A stretch of DNA of 64,000 nucleotides from CAVSSX01 sp963730735 (GCA_963730735.1 CAVSSX010000007.1:806001-870000), one strand, 5' to 3'; shown: positions 35,108-44,261, numbered from the stretch's first letter. Notes: generated from the letters alone by a model not told the origin. Made by a program: numbers and translations.

Positions 35108-35192
35108 GGCGGGAGGGGTCGGGAATCGACCGGCCCCCCTGGTCGTTGAGGTACCTAGACTTGATCGATACGAAGCGCATTGGAGCTGCATC

Positions 35193-35423
35193 ATGAAGAC
35201 CGACATCCACCCCGACTACGTGGACGCCACCGTGCGGTGCTCGTGCGGGAACACGTTCGTGACCCACTCGACGAAGTCCGACCTGCACGTCGAGCTGTGC
35301 AACGAGTGCCACCCCTTCTTCACCGGCAAGCAGAAGCTGGTGGACTCCGGTGGTCGCGTGGAGCGCTTCCAGCGCCGCTACGGCGAGCGCGGGGGCAAGG
35401 GCAAGGCCAAGGCGAAGGCCTGA
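35193..35423 (+). CDS. rpmE: 50S ribosomal protein L31
   Basis: This 76-aa ribosomal protein begins MKTDIHPDYVDATVRCSCGN. Four Cys (RCSCGN and LCNECH) make it the zinc-binding C+ form, which is normally replaced by a C- paralogue under zinc starvation. The C-terminus is Lys/Ala-rich. TAGACT at 35156-35161 is a -10 candidate. Confidence 0.96.
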   Translation: MKTDIHPDYVDATVRCSCGNTFVTHSTKSDLHVELCNECHPFFTGKQKLVDSGGRVERFQRRYGERGGKGKAKAKA

Positions 35424-35487
35424 GCCTCGCTCCGACGGGACGGCCGGTGCTCCCGGCCGCTCCCCACCAGGCGCAGAGCATGCAGCG

Positions 35488-36567
35488 GTGATCGACGACC
35501 GACTCGCCGCGCTCGAAGCGGAATTCGAGGCCGTCGAGGCCTCGCTCGCCGATCCGGCCACCAGCTCGGACCCGACCAAGATCCGCGACCTCTCGCGCCG
35601 GCACAAGGAGCTGGCCGAGATCGTCGGCACCTACCGCGACCTGCAACAGGCGCGCGAGGACCTGGCCACGGCCCGCGAGCTCTTGGAGGAGGTGACCGGG
35701 GACGACCGTGAGGTGCTGCGGGCGGAGATCGACGGCGCCGAGTCGGCCATCGACGAGCACAGCGCCCGACTGACCACCCTGCTGCTGCCGAAGGACCCCA
35801 ACGACGGGCGCAACGTCATCATCGAGATCCGGGGCGCCGAGGGTGGGGAAGAGGCCAACCTCTTCGCCCGGGACCTCTACACCATGTACCTGCGCTACGC
35901 CGCCACCCGGAATTGGAAGGTGGAGGTGTTGGCCGAGGACGCCTCCGAGCGCGACGGGCTGAACGAAGTCGTGTTCCTGGTCAAGGGCGAGGACGCCTGG
36001 CGCCGGCTCGAGCACGAGGCCGGACCCCACCGGGTGCAGCGAGTGCCGGTCACCGAGTCCAAGGGCCGCATCCACACCTCGGCGGCGACCGTCACCGTCC
36101 TGCCCGAGGCCGAGGAGGTCGACGTGGCCATCGACGCCGGCGATCTCAAGATCGACGTCTACCGGTCGACCGGCCCCGGGGGCCAGTCGGTGAACACCAC
36201 CGACTCGGCGGTGCGCATCACCCACCTGCCGTCGGGCATCGTGGTCGCCATGCAGGACGAGAAGAGCCAGATCCAGAACCGGGCCAAGGCCATGGTCGTC
36301 CTGCGGGCCCGCCTGCTCAAGGCCGAGCAGGACCGCGTAGCCGCCGAGCTGGCCGTGCAACGCAAGAGCCAGGTGGGCGGCGGCGGCCGCTCCGAGAAGA
36401 TCCGGACCTACAACTACAAGGAGAACCGGGTCACCGACCACCGCCTCGGCCTGACCCTGCACAAGCTCGACCAGGTGCTGGCGGGCGACCTCGACGAGCT
36501 GACCGATGCCCTGATGGCCGACAAGCGGTCCCGACAGCTGGCCGGCGACGATGTTCCCGTCGGCTGA
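35488..36567 (+). CDS. prfA: Peptide chain release factor 1
   Basis: RF1 reads UAA and UAG stops. The start is the GTG at 35488 (VIDDRLAALEAEFEAVEASL), giving 359 aa, the family length. The stop-codon recognition region contains the tripeptide PVT in VQRVPVTESKGRIHTS. The peptidyl-tRNA hydrolysis motif GGQ is in STGPGGQSVNTTD. Its gene overlaps the start of prmC, whose product methylates the GGQ glutamine. Confidence 0.95.
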   Translation: MIDDRLAALEAEFEAVEASLADPATSSDPTKIRDLSRRHKELAEIVGTYRDLQQAREDLATARELLEEVTGDDREVLRAEIDGAESAIDEHSARLTTLLLPKDPNDGRNVIIEIRGAEGGEEANLFARDLYTMYLRYAATRNWKVEVLAEDASERDGLNEVVFLVKGEDAWRRLEHEAGPHRVQRVPVTESKGRIHTSAATVTVLPEAEEVDVAIDAGDLKIDVYRSTGPGGQSVNTTDSAVRITHLPSGIVVAMQDEKSQIQNRAKAMVVLRARLLKAEQDRVAAELAVQRKSQVGGGGRSEKIRTYNYKENRVTDHRLGLTLHKLDQVLAGDLDELTDALMADKRSRQLAGDDVPVG

Positions 36568-37477
36568 GGCGCCCGTCCTCGACGAGCCGGGGGCCGGGGC
36601 CGACCGGCCGGCGCTCACCGGCTGGGTCGTCGCCCGGTTGGGGTCGGTCAACGAGGCCCGCTGGATGCTCGACGAGGTGCTCGGGCGACCGGGCCCGTCG
36701 GGCGGGCGCGGGGTGGCCGTCGACGAGGCCCACCGGGAGCGGTTGCGGCAGCTGGTGGCCCGGCGCACGGCGGGCGAGCCGCTGCAGTACGTCCTGGGGC
36801 GATGGGCCTTCCGGTACCTCGAGCTGGAGGTGGACCCCCGGGTCCTGATCCCTCGGCCCGAGACCGAGCAGATCGTGGAGCTGGCCCTGGCCGAACTGGC
36901 CCAGCTGGCCCCGGTGGCCGGTGGCCCCCGGGTGGTCGACCTCGGGACGGGGTCGGGGGCCATCGCCCTGTCGCTGGCCAGCGAAGCCGGACGTCGTTAC
37001 GGCGGGCTCGAGGTGTGGGCGGTCGACGCCGACCCGGCGGCGCTGGCCGTGGCCCGGAGCAACCTCGAGCGGGTGGCGGCGATCGACCCGGCGGCGGCCG
37101 GGCGCGTCCACCTGGCCGAGGGCTCGTGGTGGGACGCGCTGCCCGAGCGGCTCCGGGGCCGCATCGACCTGGTGGTGTCGAACCCGCCCTACGTGGCCGT
37201 CGAGGAATGGCCCGACCTGCCCGCCGACGTGCGGCGCGAGCCCCGAGGGGCGCTGGTGTCGGCGGCGGCCAGCGACGGGACGCCGGGCCTGGCCGACGTG
37301 GAGGCCGTGCTGACCGGGGCGGTGGCGTGGCTACGGCGGCCCGGGGCGGCCGTGGTGGAGCTCGCCCCCCACCAGGCGTCGGCCTCGGTCGAGATGGCGA
37401 GGGCGCTCGGCTTCGTCGACGCCTCGGTGTTGCCGGACCTGACCGGTCGACCACGCGGACTGGTGGCTCGCTGGTGA
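36551..37477 (+). CDS. prmC: Release factor glutamine methyltransferase PrmC (HemK)
   Basis: This SAM-dependent enzyme methylates the GGQ Gln of release factors. It has 308 aa and starts at an ATG 17 bases inside the prfA end. The N-terminal helical domain has RRTAGEPLQYVLGRWAFR. The SAM motif is VVDLGTGSGAIALSLA and the catalytic NPPY is in VVSNPPYVAVEEW. It ends in a GTGA overlap with tsaC. Confidence 0.95.
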   Translation: MFPSAEAPVLDEPGAGADRPALTGWVVARLGSVNEARWMLDEVLGRPGPSGGRGVAVDEAHRERLRQLVARRTAGEPLQYVLGRWAFRYLELEVDPRVLIPRPETEQIVELALAELAQLAPVAGGPRVVDLGTGSGAIALSLASEAGRRYGGLEVWAVDADPAALAVARSNLERVAAIDPAAAGRVHLAEGSWWDALPERLRGRIDLVVSNPPYVAVEEWPDLPADVRREPRGALVSAAASDGTPGLADVEAVLTGAVAWLRRPGAAVVELAPHQASASVEMARALGFVDASVLPDLTGRPRGLVARW

Positions 37478-38151
37478 GCGACGTGGCGACCGGCGACGGC
37501 CCCGAGATCGTCGGACCCCGGGACCTGAACCGGCTCTTCGCCGCGCTCGAACGGGGTCAGGTGGTCGGGCTGCCGACGGACACCGTGTACGGCCTGGCCG
37601 CCCGGATCGATCGGCCGGAGGGGCTGGCCCGCATCTTCGAAGCGAAGGGACGCCCGGCCGACCTGGCCCTGCCGGTGCTCATCGGGCGAACGGCCCAGGT
37701 GCACGACGTGGCATCGTCGTGGCCGGTCATGGCCAAGACCCTGGCCGACCGGATGTGGCCCGGCCCGCTGACCCTGGTGGTGCCGGCCGGTGCCCTCGGT
37801 CCCCAGCTCGGCGGGGACGGCACCACGGTCGGGCTGCGCGAGCCCAAGGACCGCTGGCTGCGGTCCCTGCTGCGAAAGATCGGGCCCCTCGCCGTCACCA
37901 GCGCCAACGCCCACGGCCGCCCACCGGCGACGACGGCGTCCGACGCCGCTGCCGCCTTCGACCGGGGGTCGGTGGCCATGATCATGGAGGGCGGCACGTG
38001 CGACGGCGTGCCGTCCACGGTCGTGGACTGCACCGGCGACGAGCCCCGCTGCCTGCGCGAGGGTGGCGTGGCGTGGGAGCGGATCGAGGCGGCCGTCGCC
38101 ATGCGGGGGCTCCAGCGTCGTTGGTTCGCCCGGCGCAGCTCGCCGGAGTAG
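37474..38151 (+). CDS. tsaC: Threonylcarbamoyl-AMP synthase (TsaC/YrdC)
   Basis: This enzyme makes threonylcarbamoyl-AMP for the t6A37 modification of tRNAs. It has 225 aa and a YrdC domain only, without the C-terminal Sua5 extension. The start is the GTG overlapping the prmC stop. Typical motifs are VVGLPTDTVYGLAARIDRPE, the basic IFEAKGRPADLALPVLIG and PLAVTSANAHGRPPATTA. The gene order prfA-prmC-tsaC is widely conserved. Confidence 0.92.
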   Translation: MSDVATGDGPEIVGPRDLNRLFAALERGQVVGLPTDTVYGLAARIDRPEGLARIFEAKGRPADLALPVLIGRTAQVHDVASSWPVMAKTLADRMWPGPLTLVVPAGALGPQLGGDGTTVGLREPKDRWLRSLLRKIGPLAVTSANAHGRPPATTASDAAAAFDRGSVAMIMEGGTCDGVPSTVVDCTGDEPRCLREGGVAWERIEAAVAMRGLQRRWFARRSSPE

Positions 38152-38181
38152 GTCCGGGCCCCAGCCACTGGGCGCCCGCCG

Positions 38182-39732
38182 TCAGGCGAGGTGGAACTTC
38201 CCCTCGTCGTCGACCACGCCCGGTCGCCCGCAGCCCTCGGTGGCCACCAACTCGGCCAGGTCGCCCGGGTCGTGGGCGTCGGCCCACACCCGGGTGCCGT
38301 TCGGGGTCCGGCAGGCCACGATGCCGTGTCCCGGCGTGCCGTCCCGCTCGTAGCGCACGGTGTAGGTCTCGATGGTCACCGGCCCCCGGGCCTCCGGGTC
38401 GGTCACGCAGCGGGGGAGCACGTCGACCTCGGCCTGGACGTCGGCCCAGCGGAACCCGTCCCGTCCCTCGTGCTCGGGTGGCCGGGTGCCGTAGAGGCCG
38501 ACGGCGTGCTTGGTGGCGTACCAGCCGAGACCGGTGACCAGTCCCACCTCGCCCGGCCCCTCCCGCAGCCGCTGCACCGTGGTGGCGATGCTGTGGGTGA
38601 CGAAGTTGTTGCCCGGCCCGCCGAAGAAGGTGAGCCCGCCGGTCACGGTGAGCGGCCGCCCCGGGTCGTCCACCGCCAGCCCGAGCTCGCGGGCGGCGAT
38701 CTGGACGACCGACGGGAAGCACGAGTACAGGTCGACCAGGTCGACGTCGTCGAGGCCGACGCCGGCCAGCGACAGGGCCCGGGCGCCGGCCAGGCGGATC
38801 GGGGGCGAGCGGTACAGCTCGGGCCGTTCGGAGAGGAACCAGTGGTCGGTGGCCTCGGCCCCCGACAGCGGGAAGATCCAACGGTCCTCGGGGACGCCGG
38901 CCGACCGGGCGGCCTCGACACTGCACAGGAGGAACCCGGCCGCCATGTCGACCGCCATGTTGGCCGTGCAGAGCTTCGGATACGGGAACGAGATCATCCG
39001 GTTGTCGGGGCGGGCGGTCATGATGTCGTCGGCCGTGCGGGCCTGGCGGAACCAGGCGGCGGGATGGGCCGCCGCCACCTCCGAGAACCCCGACCACAGG
39101 GCGCCGATGCGCCGGCGGTGCTCCTCGGGCGACCACCCCTGGGCGTGACGGTGGGCCACGTCGAGGATCGGGTAGACCTGGATCGGCAGGTAGAGACCGT
39201 GGGCCAGCTCGTGGTCGGTGTTGGGCATCCGGTCGGGGCTGAAGATCTCCGGTAGGGGGGTCGTCGCCGGCTGGGTCGGCCAATCGAGGGGCGCCTGCTC
39301 GGGATCCCGACGTTGCAGGGCGCGGGTGTAGCCGCACTCGGCCCCCACGATGGCGACGGTGTCGAGGTCCCCCCGGGCGATGGCCAGGGCGCTGTCGTGC
39401 ACCAGCGACTGCGGCGTGTTGCCGCCCGTCCCGGTGAGCACCGTGGCCGCCGGCTCGATGGCCAGCCGGGCAGCGACCAGCAGGGCCGGGTTGACCAGCG
39501 GGCTGCCGTAGGAACCGAGGGTCCGCAGGCTCGAGAGGCCCTCGAGGAGCCGCCGGCCGGCGCCGGCCGGCGCCCCGGCCGACGTGCCGGTGCAGTCCTC
39601 GGCCGCCGCTTCGAGGGCCCGGGCCATGAGCTCGATGGGGTCGGGCCGGTCGACGGCGGCGACGGCCGGGTCGGGGCGGTTGGTCACCTGCCCCACGCCG
39701 ACGATCACCGGAGTTCGAGGGTTGAGGGCCAT
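38182..39732 (-). CDS. Thiolase-like (acetyl-CoA acetyltransferase family) protein
   Basis: This 516-aa protein of the thiolase superfamily is often labelled acetyl-CoA acetyltransferase. The N-terminus TPVIVGVGQVTNRPD and the segments GTGGNTPQSLVHDSALAIARG and GGPGNNFVTHSIAT fit an actinobacterial thiolase-like subfamily. At the place where true thiolases carry the nucleophilic Cys, this one reads GGNTPQ, so classical thiolase chemistry is doubtful. A C-terminal OB-like extension ends GIVACRTPNGTRVWADAHD. TAGCGT lies ten bases before the ATG. It is divergent from the glyA leader. Confidence 0.8.
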   Translation of the reverse strand: MALNPRTPVIVGVGQVTNRPDPAVAAVDRPDPIELMARALEAAAEDCTGTSAGAPAGAGRRLLEGLSSLRTLGSYGSPLVNPALLVAARLAIEPAATVLTGTGGNTPQSLVHDSALAIARGDLDTVAIVGAECGYTRALQRRDPEQAPLDWPTQPATTPLPEIFSPDRMPNTDHELAHGLYLPIQVYPILDVAHRHAQGWSPEEHRRRIGALWSGFSEVAAAHPAAWFRQARTADDIMTARPDNRMISFPYPKLCTANMAVDMAAGFLLCSVEAARSAGVPEDRWIFPLSGAEATDHWFLSERPELYRSPPIRLAGARALSLAGVGLDDVDLVDLYSCFPSVVQIAARELGLAVDDPGRPLTVTGGLTFFGGPGNNFVTHSIATTVQRLREGPGEVGLVTGLGWYATKHAVGLYGTRPPEHEGRDGFRWADVQAEVDVLPRCVTDPEARGPVTIETYTVRYERDGTPGHGIVACRTPNGTRVWADAHDPGDLAELVATEGCGRPGVVDDEGKFHLA

Positions 39733-39776
39733 CGGGCGACCAACGCTATCGGCCTTCGGCGCCCGACGCCGGTAGG

Positions 39777-39782
39777 TACAAT
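39777..39782 (+). promoter_or_regulatory. -10 of the glyA transcription unit
   Basis: TACAAT, six bases before the ATG at 39789, implying that the mRNA starts at or next to that ATG. Confidence 0.5.
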
Positions 39783-39788
39783 CGGCGG

Positions 39789-39836
39789 ATGCCTACCCTC
39801 CCCGCCCGCCCCGGGCATCGGACGCCGGCCGCATGA
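39789..39836 (+). CDS. Possible 15-residue leader peptide upstream of glyA
   Basis: ATG at 39789 opens the 15-codon frame MPTLPARPGHRTPAA. Its TGA overlaps the glyA ATG (ATGA at 39833-39836). The TACAAT -10 six bases before it would make it the leaderless first ORF of the message. glyA itself has no good ribosome-binding site, so coupling through this ORF is plausible. Confidence 0.45.
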   Translation: MPTLPARPGHRTPAA

Positions 39837-41125
39837 GCGCCTACTCCTCGCCGCCGCCGTTCGCCGGGTGGCTGTCGGACGATCCCCAGGTCGCCGGCCT
39901 GCTGGCCGACGAGCTCGGGCGCCAGTCCACCACCCTGCAGCTGATCGCCTCGGAGAACTTCACCTCGCCGGCCGTGCTGGCCGCCTCGGGCTCGGTGCTC
40001 ACCAACAAGTACGCCGAGGGCTACCCGGGCCGGCGCTACTACGGCGGGAACCAGGTGATCGACGAAGTCGAGGACCTGGCCCGTGAGCGGGCCAAGGCGC
40101 TCTTCGGCGCCGAGCACGCCAACGTCCAGCCGCATGCCGGGGCCAACGCCAACCTGGCCGCCTACCAGGCGCTGCTCGAGCCCGGCGACACCATCCTGGC
40201 CATGCGCCTCGACCACGGGGGCCACCTGACCCACGGCTCGCCGGCCTCGATCACCTCCAAGATCTGGCGGTTCGTGGCCTACGGGGTCACGCCGGCCGGT
40301 CCCGCCGAGGGGGCCGAGGTCATCGACTTCGACCAGGTGGCCGACCTGGCCAAGTCCGAGCAGCCCAAGCTGATCGTGGCCGGCTCGACCGCCTACTCCC
40401 GGGTCATCGACCCGATCCCGTTCCGCGAGATCGCCGACGCCGTCGGTGCCCTGTTCATGTTCGACGCCGCCCACCCGGCGGGCCTCATCGCCGGCGGCGC
40501 CCACCCCTCGCCGGTCGGGATCGCCGACGTCGTCACCTTCACCACCCACAAGACGCTGCGGGGCCCCCGGGGCGGCGCCATCGTGTGCCGGGCCGACCTG
40601 GCCAAGAAGATCGACGGGGCGGTCTTCCCCGGCCTCCAGGGCGGCCCCCTGGAGCACGCCATCGCCGCCAAGGCGGTGGCCTTCGCCGAGGCCCAGCGAC
40701 CCGAGTTCGCCGACTACGCCCGGGCCGTCGTGACCAACGCCCGGGCCTTCGCCGCGGCGCTGGCCGACCAGGGACTTCGCCTGGTGTCGGGGGGTACCGA
40801 CAACCACATGGTCCTGCTCGACCTGCGGACCTTCGACGAGGAGCTCACCGGGAAGGAAGCCCAGGAGGTGCTCGACCGGGCCGGGATCACCTGCAACCGC
40901 AACACCATCCCCGACGACCCCCGCTCGCCGTTCGTCACCTCGGGCCTGCGGCTCGGCACGGCGGCCGAGACGACCGCCGGGATGGGCCCGGCGGAGTTCC
41001 AGGCCATCGCCGGCCTGATCGGACGGACCCTCCGCCAGCGCCAGGACGAGTCGGCCGTGGCCGCCGTGCGGGCCGACGTGGCCGCCCTGTGCGCCGGGTT
41101 CGCGCCCTACCCGACGCTGGGCTGA
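39833..41125 (+). CDS. glyA: Serine hydroxymethyltransferase
   Basis: This PLP enzyme interconverts serine and glycine and feeds one-carbon units to tetrahydrofolate. It has 430 aa. LQLIASENFTSPAVLAASGS, YPGRRYYGGNQVIDEVE, the PLP Lys in VVTFTTHKTLRGPRGG and the C-terminal TCNRNTIPDDPRSPFVTSG are standard. Translation may be coupled to a short leader ORF overlapping its start. Confidence 0.96.
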   Translation: MSAYSSPPPFAGWLSDDPQVAGLLADELGRQSTTLQLIASENFTSPAVLAASGSVLTNKYAEGYPGRRYYGGNQVIDEVEDLARERAKALFGAEHANVQPHAGANANLAAYQALLEPGDTILAMRLDHGGHLTHGSPASITSKIWRFVAYGVTPAGPAEGAEVIDFDQVADLAKSEQPKLIVAGSTAYSRVIDPIPFREIADAVGALFMFDAAHPAGLIAGGAHPSPVGIADVVTFTTHKTLRGPRGGAIVCRADLAKKIDGAVFPGLQGGPLEHAIAAKAVAFAEAQRPEFADYARAVVTNARAFAAALADQGLRLVSGGTDNHMVLLDLRTFDEELTGKEAQEVLDRAGITCNRNTIPDDPRSPFVTSGLRLGTAAETTAGMGPAEFQAIAGLIGRTLRQRQDESAVAAVRADVAALCAGFAPYPTLG

Positions 41126-41146
41126 GCGGCCGGAACACCGACCCAC

Positions 41147-42439
41147 ATGCCGCCGCTCGGGTGGTACGCCGTGATCCTGGTGGTGGCGGCGGTGGTCACC
41201 GCCGCCCTCTGCCTCCCGGCCCGGCGGCTCTCCCAGAAGGTCGGCTACGTCGCCCTGCCCGACGAGCGCAAGGTCCACCAGCAGGCCACCCCGTACGGCG
41301 GGGGGGCGGCGATGTTCATGGGCTTCCTGGTGGCCATGATGGTGGCCGTCGGCATCGGGACCTTCGTCCCCGGTATCCACCTGGTGTTCGCCGGGTCGTC
41401 GGAGCCGCTCGGCGTGGTGCTGGCGGCGGCGGCGATCTTCGCCGTCGGCCTGATCGACGACGTCCGGGACATGTCGGCTCCGGCCAAGATGGCCGGCCAG
41501 GTGCTGGCGGCCAGCATCCTGTACTTCCTCGGCGTCACGATGTACCAGTTCAAGGTGCCGTTCGGGGCGCACTTCGGCGTGGGCTTCCTCGTGCTCACGC
41601 CGGGGTTCATCCCCCTCATCACGGCGCTGTGGGTGATCGCCCTCTCCAACGCCATCAACCTGATCGACGGCCTCGACGGCCTGGCGGCAGGGGTGGTGGC
41701 CATCGGCGGCGGGGCCCTCGCCATCTACGGGCTGCGGCTGATGGACCTGGGCGTGCTGCCCCCGGGCAACGTGGGCCCCCTGGTGGCCGTCCTGGCCTGC
41801 GGCGTCTGTCTGGGCTTCCTGCCCTTCAACTTCCATCCGGCCCGCATGTTCATGGGCGACGCCGGCGCCCTGTTCCTCGGGCTGTTGATGTCGGCCTCGA
41901 CCATGGTCATCGGCGGTCGCACCCCGCCGGCGGCCGGGGTCACCTACTTCTTCTTCGCACCGCTGTTCATTCCGTTCTTCATCCTCGGCGTGCCCCTGCT
42001 CGACATGGGCTTCGCCTTCATCCGCCGGACGGCCCGGGGCACCGGGTTCCACACGCCGGACAAGGACCACATCCACCACCGCCTGCTGCGGCTGGGCCAC
42101 GGCCACCGCCGGAGCGTGCTCATCCTGTGGGCCTGGACGGCGCTGTTGTCGGGCTTCGTGCTGTTCCCGCTCTTCGTCCACCGGGTGAACGTGATCATCC
42201 CGTTCGGGGTGCTCGCCCTCGGGATCGCCCTCTACACCTTCTTCCACCCGGGCGTCCGCCAGCGCGACGCCGAGGACGGGGGACCACCCGACGACGAGCC
42301 GACCGAGACCGGCCCGCCCGACCGCCCGGCCGCCGACAGCCCCATCACCAGCACTTTTGCCGTACCGGTGGCCCCCGGCGACGCAGGTCAACGCCTCGGG
42401 CCGGATGGTTTTGCCCTGGGGCCAGGCCGGATGCGATGA
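41147..42439 (+). CDS. wecA: Undecaprenyl-phosphate N-acetylglucosaminyl-1-phosphate transferase family (WecA/TagO)
   Basis: This polytopic membrane enzyme moves GlcNAc-1-phosphate to a polyprenyl phosphate carrier, starting cell-wall glycopolymer synthesis. The 430-aa protein has about eleven helices. The Mg-site motifs are LIDDVRDMSAPAKM and NAINLIDGLDGLAAG. MFMGDAGALFLG and the HIHHRLLRLGHGHR loop follow. A hydrophilic, acidic and Pro-rich tail of about 65 residues is added at the C-terminus. It is positioned between glyA and atp genes, as in many actinobacteria. Confidence 0.93.
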   Translation: MPPLGWYAVILVVAAVVTAALCLPARRLSQKVGYVALPDERKVHQQATPYGGGAAMFMGFLVAMMVAVGIGTFVPGIHLVFAGSSEPLGVVLAAAAIFAVGLIDDVRDMSAPAKMAGQVLAASILYFLGVTMYQFKVPFGAHFGVGFLVLTPGFIPLITALWVIALSNAINLIDGLDGLAAGVVAIGGGALAIYGLRLMDLGVLPPGNVGPLVAVLACGVCLGFLPFNFHPARMFMGDAGALFLGLLMSASTMVIGGRTPPAAGVTYFFFAPLFIPFFILGVPLLDMGFAFIRRTARGTGFHTPDKDHIHHRLLRLGHGHRRSVLILWAWTALLSGFVLFPLFVHRVNVIIPFGVLALGIALYTFFHPGVRQRDAEDGGPPDDEPTETGPPDRPAADSPITSTFAVPVAPGDAGQRLGPDGFALGPGRMR

Positions 42440-42440
42440 T
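42411..42440 (+). promoter_or_regulatory. Promoter candidate of the atp operon
   Basis: TTGCCC (42411-42416), 18 bases, GATGAT (42435-42440), inside the wecA 3' end, giving a leader of about 140 bases before the first small ATG. The -35 matches that of rho. Confidence 0.4.
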
Positions 42441-42587
42441 TACCGCCGTGTTAACTCACTTCCCTCGCGGTTCGGGACGCGGCGTGCGTCCCGGTGGGCC
42501 GCGCCGGTCGGCCGACCGACGCGTGAACCTGGGAACTCCGATTGCAGTCTTTCCCTCACCTCCCTGTTGACGCGGCACGAACAGACC

Positions 42588-42830
42588 ATGGCCGACCGTC
42601 CTCCGCACGACCCGGATGGTGCGCCGGCGCCGTCGCGCCGCGAGCCCAGCTTGGGCGACTTCTTCTGGATGGGCACGGCCGTCGCCATCAGTGTGATCGC
42701 CGGCGGCGCGATCGGGTACGGGCTCGACGCCTGGCTGGGGACGCAGCCCTGGCTGACCTTCGTGGGCCTGGTCTTCGGCATCGTGAGTGCCGTGATGCTC
42801 TCGTTGGCCCAGGTCCGCAAGTTCCGATGA
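42588..42830 (+). CDS. AtpZ/AtpI-like small membrane protein
   Basis: This 80-aa protein has a Pro/Arg-rich N-terminus and two membrane helices (WMGTAVAISVIAGGAIGYGLDAWLG and FVGLVFGIVSAVMLSLAQV). This is the AtpZ / Fo-associated 'subunit I-related' pattern, often encoded just before atpI and linked to ATP-synthase assembly or ion supply. The start ATG at 42588 has no clear ribosome-binding site. Confidence 0.8.
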   Translation: MADRPPHDPDGAPAPSRREPSLGDFFWMGTAVAISVIAGGAIGYGLDAWLGTQPWLTFVGLVFGIVSAVMLSLAQVRKFR

Positions 42831-42864
42831 GCCGCCCTTCGGCCGTCGCCGGGGGAGTCCGCTG

Positions 42865-43362
42865 ATGTTCGCCCGCTTCTCCCTCCCCGACGTCGCCACC
42901 GTCTCGCGACGGACGGTGTTCAGCGCCCTCACCGTCGGCGTCCTCGGCCTGATCCTGTGCCTGGTGCTCAACTTCGCCCTCGTCGGCCTGGGCCTGTGCA
43001 TCGGCCTCGGCCTCGGGCTCTTCAACTTCCGCATGGTCCAGCGTTCGGTGGTCAAGGTCGGCGCCCGGGGCGACGAGAACAAGCGGCGCCCCCTGGCCCT
43101 GAACACGGTGGCCCGCCTCGCCCTCATCTCGGTGGTGGCCCTGGGGCTGCTCTTCCTCTCGTTCGACCTGGGCTTCGGGGTGCTGGCCGGGCTGGCCGTC
43201 TTCCAGCTCATGCTGCTGATCAACGTGGCCCGGTCCATGGCCAAGATGGGCACCGGCGGCTTCGACGGGGTCATTGACGTGGACGCCCTCGACGGCGGGG
43301 TCGACGACCGGGCGCTCGACGCGGTGCCGGTACCCGATGAACTGCCGGGAGGCGAGGACTGA
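42865..43362 (+). CDS. atpI: ATP synthase subunit I-like protein
   Basis: This 165-aa membrane protein has four helices (VLGLILCLVLNFALVG, CIGLGLGLFNFRMV, LALISVVALGLLFLS, LAGLAVFQLMLLINVAR). An acidic C-terminal tail (DVDALDGGVDDRALD) follows. It corresponds to the ATP-synt_I family that helps assemble the c-ring. GGGGGAG precedes its ATG. Its stop overlaps the atpB start by one base. Confidence 0.8.
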   Translation: MFARFSLPDVATVSRRTVFSALTVGVLGLILCLVLNFALVGLGLCIGLGLGLFNFRMVQRSVVKVGARGDENKRRPLALNTVARLALISVVALGLLFLSFDLGFGVLAGLAVFQLMLLINVARSMAKMGTGGFDGVIDVDALDGGVDDRALDAVPVPDELPGGED

Positions 43363-44261
43363 TGGCCGGTGTGGTGGGACTGATGCAGCCGGTGCTGGCC
43401 GACGTGAGCGTCGGCGACCACGTCCAGAGGACCATCGGCGGCCTGACCTTCAACATGGACACCATCTGGCAGACGGCGGTGGCCGTGGCCATCACCATCT
43501 TCATCTGCGTCAAGCTTCGCCGTCAGGTCACCTCGGGTGTCCCGGGCCGCCTCCAGGCGGCATGGGAGCTCGGCTACGAGGCGGTCAGCAAGCAGGTCGA
43601 GGGATCGATCGGGGAGAAGGGGGCCAGTGTCATCCCGCTGGCCATGACCCTGTTCGTCTTCATCTTCATCTGCAACCTGCTCGAGGTGCTCGGGCTCGGC
43701 AGCCGCTACGAGTGGCTGACCTCGCCCAACGGGGACATCAACCTGCCACTGGCCATGGCCCTCTTCGTGATCGTGCTGGTGCACATCTCGTCGGTCCGGG
43801 CCCGTGGGGCGGCGGGGTACTTCAAGCACTACATGACCCAGCCGTTCCCGATCTACCTGCTGCCGTTCAACTTCTTCATCAACCTGGTCGAGGAGATCGC
43901 CAAGCCGATCACCCTGGCCCTCCGACTCTTCGGCAACCTGCTGTCGGGCACCCTGATGCTGTCCCTGATCGCCTACCTCGGGGTGTGGAAGATCGGGGCC
44001 ATCCCGGTGGGTAACGTGCTCGTCCTGATCGTCAACCCGATCTGGAAGCTGTTCGACCTGGCCATCGGCGTGATCCAGGCGTTCATCTTCGCCCTCCTCA
44101 CCATCTTGTACTTCGACGTGGCCATGAGCACCGACCACGAGGACAGCGCCGACCCCGGCGAGCACCTGATCCACGAGAACAACGACCTTCCCGACCCGAA
44201 CGCCATCCCGGCAGGTTCGCTCCAGACTGCGGGCTCCCCGCTGTCGACGAGCGACCACTAA
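43362..44261 (+). CDS. atpB: ATP synthase Fo subunit a
   Basis: Subunit a forms the proton half-channels next to the c-ring. It has 299 aa and about six helices. The essential Arg is in ITLALRLFGNLLSGTLM. NLLEVLG and FFINLVEEIAKP are conserved. An unusual hydrophilic tail of about 40 residues (DHEDSADPGEHLIHENN...) follows the last helix. Start by TGATG overlap with atpI. Confidence 0.95.
   Translation: MAGVVGLMQPVLADVSVGDHVQRTIGGLTFNMDTIWQTAVAVAITIFICVKLRRQVTSGVPGRLQAAWELGYEAVSKQVEGSIGEKGASVIPLAMTLFVFIFICNLLEVLGLGSRYEWLTSPNGDINLPLAMALFVIVLVHISSVRARGAAGYFKHYMTQPFPIYLLPFNFFINLVEEIAKPITLALRLFGNLLSGTLMLSLIAYLGVWKIGAIPVGNVLVLIVNPIWKLFDLAIGVIQAFIFALLTILYFDVAMSTDHEDSADPGEHLIHENNDLPDPNAIPAGSLQTAGSPLSTSDH

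Noticed and set aside
39746..42391. Minus-strand open frame of 881 codons opposite glyA and wecA
   Set aside because: It is rich in His/Gln/Arg/Gly without any family motif, and covers two certain genes. Long antisense frames are expected at this GC content.
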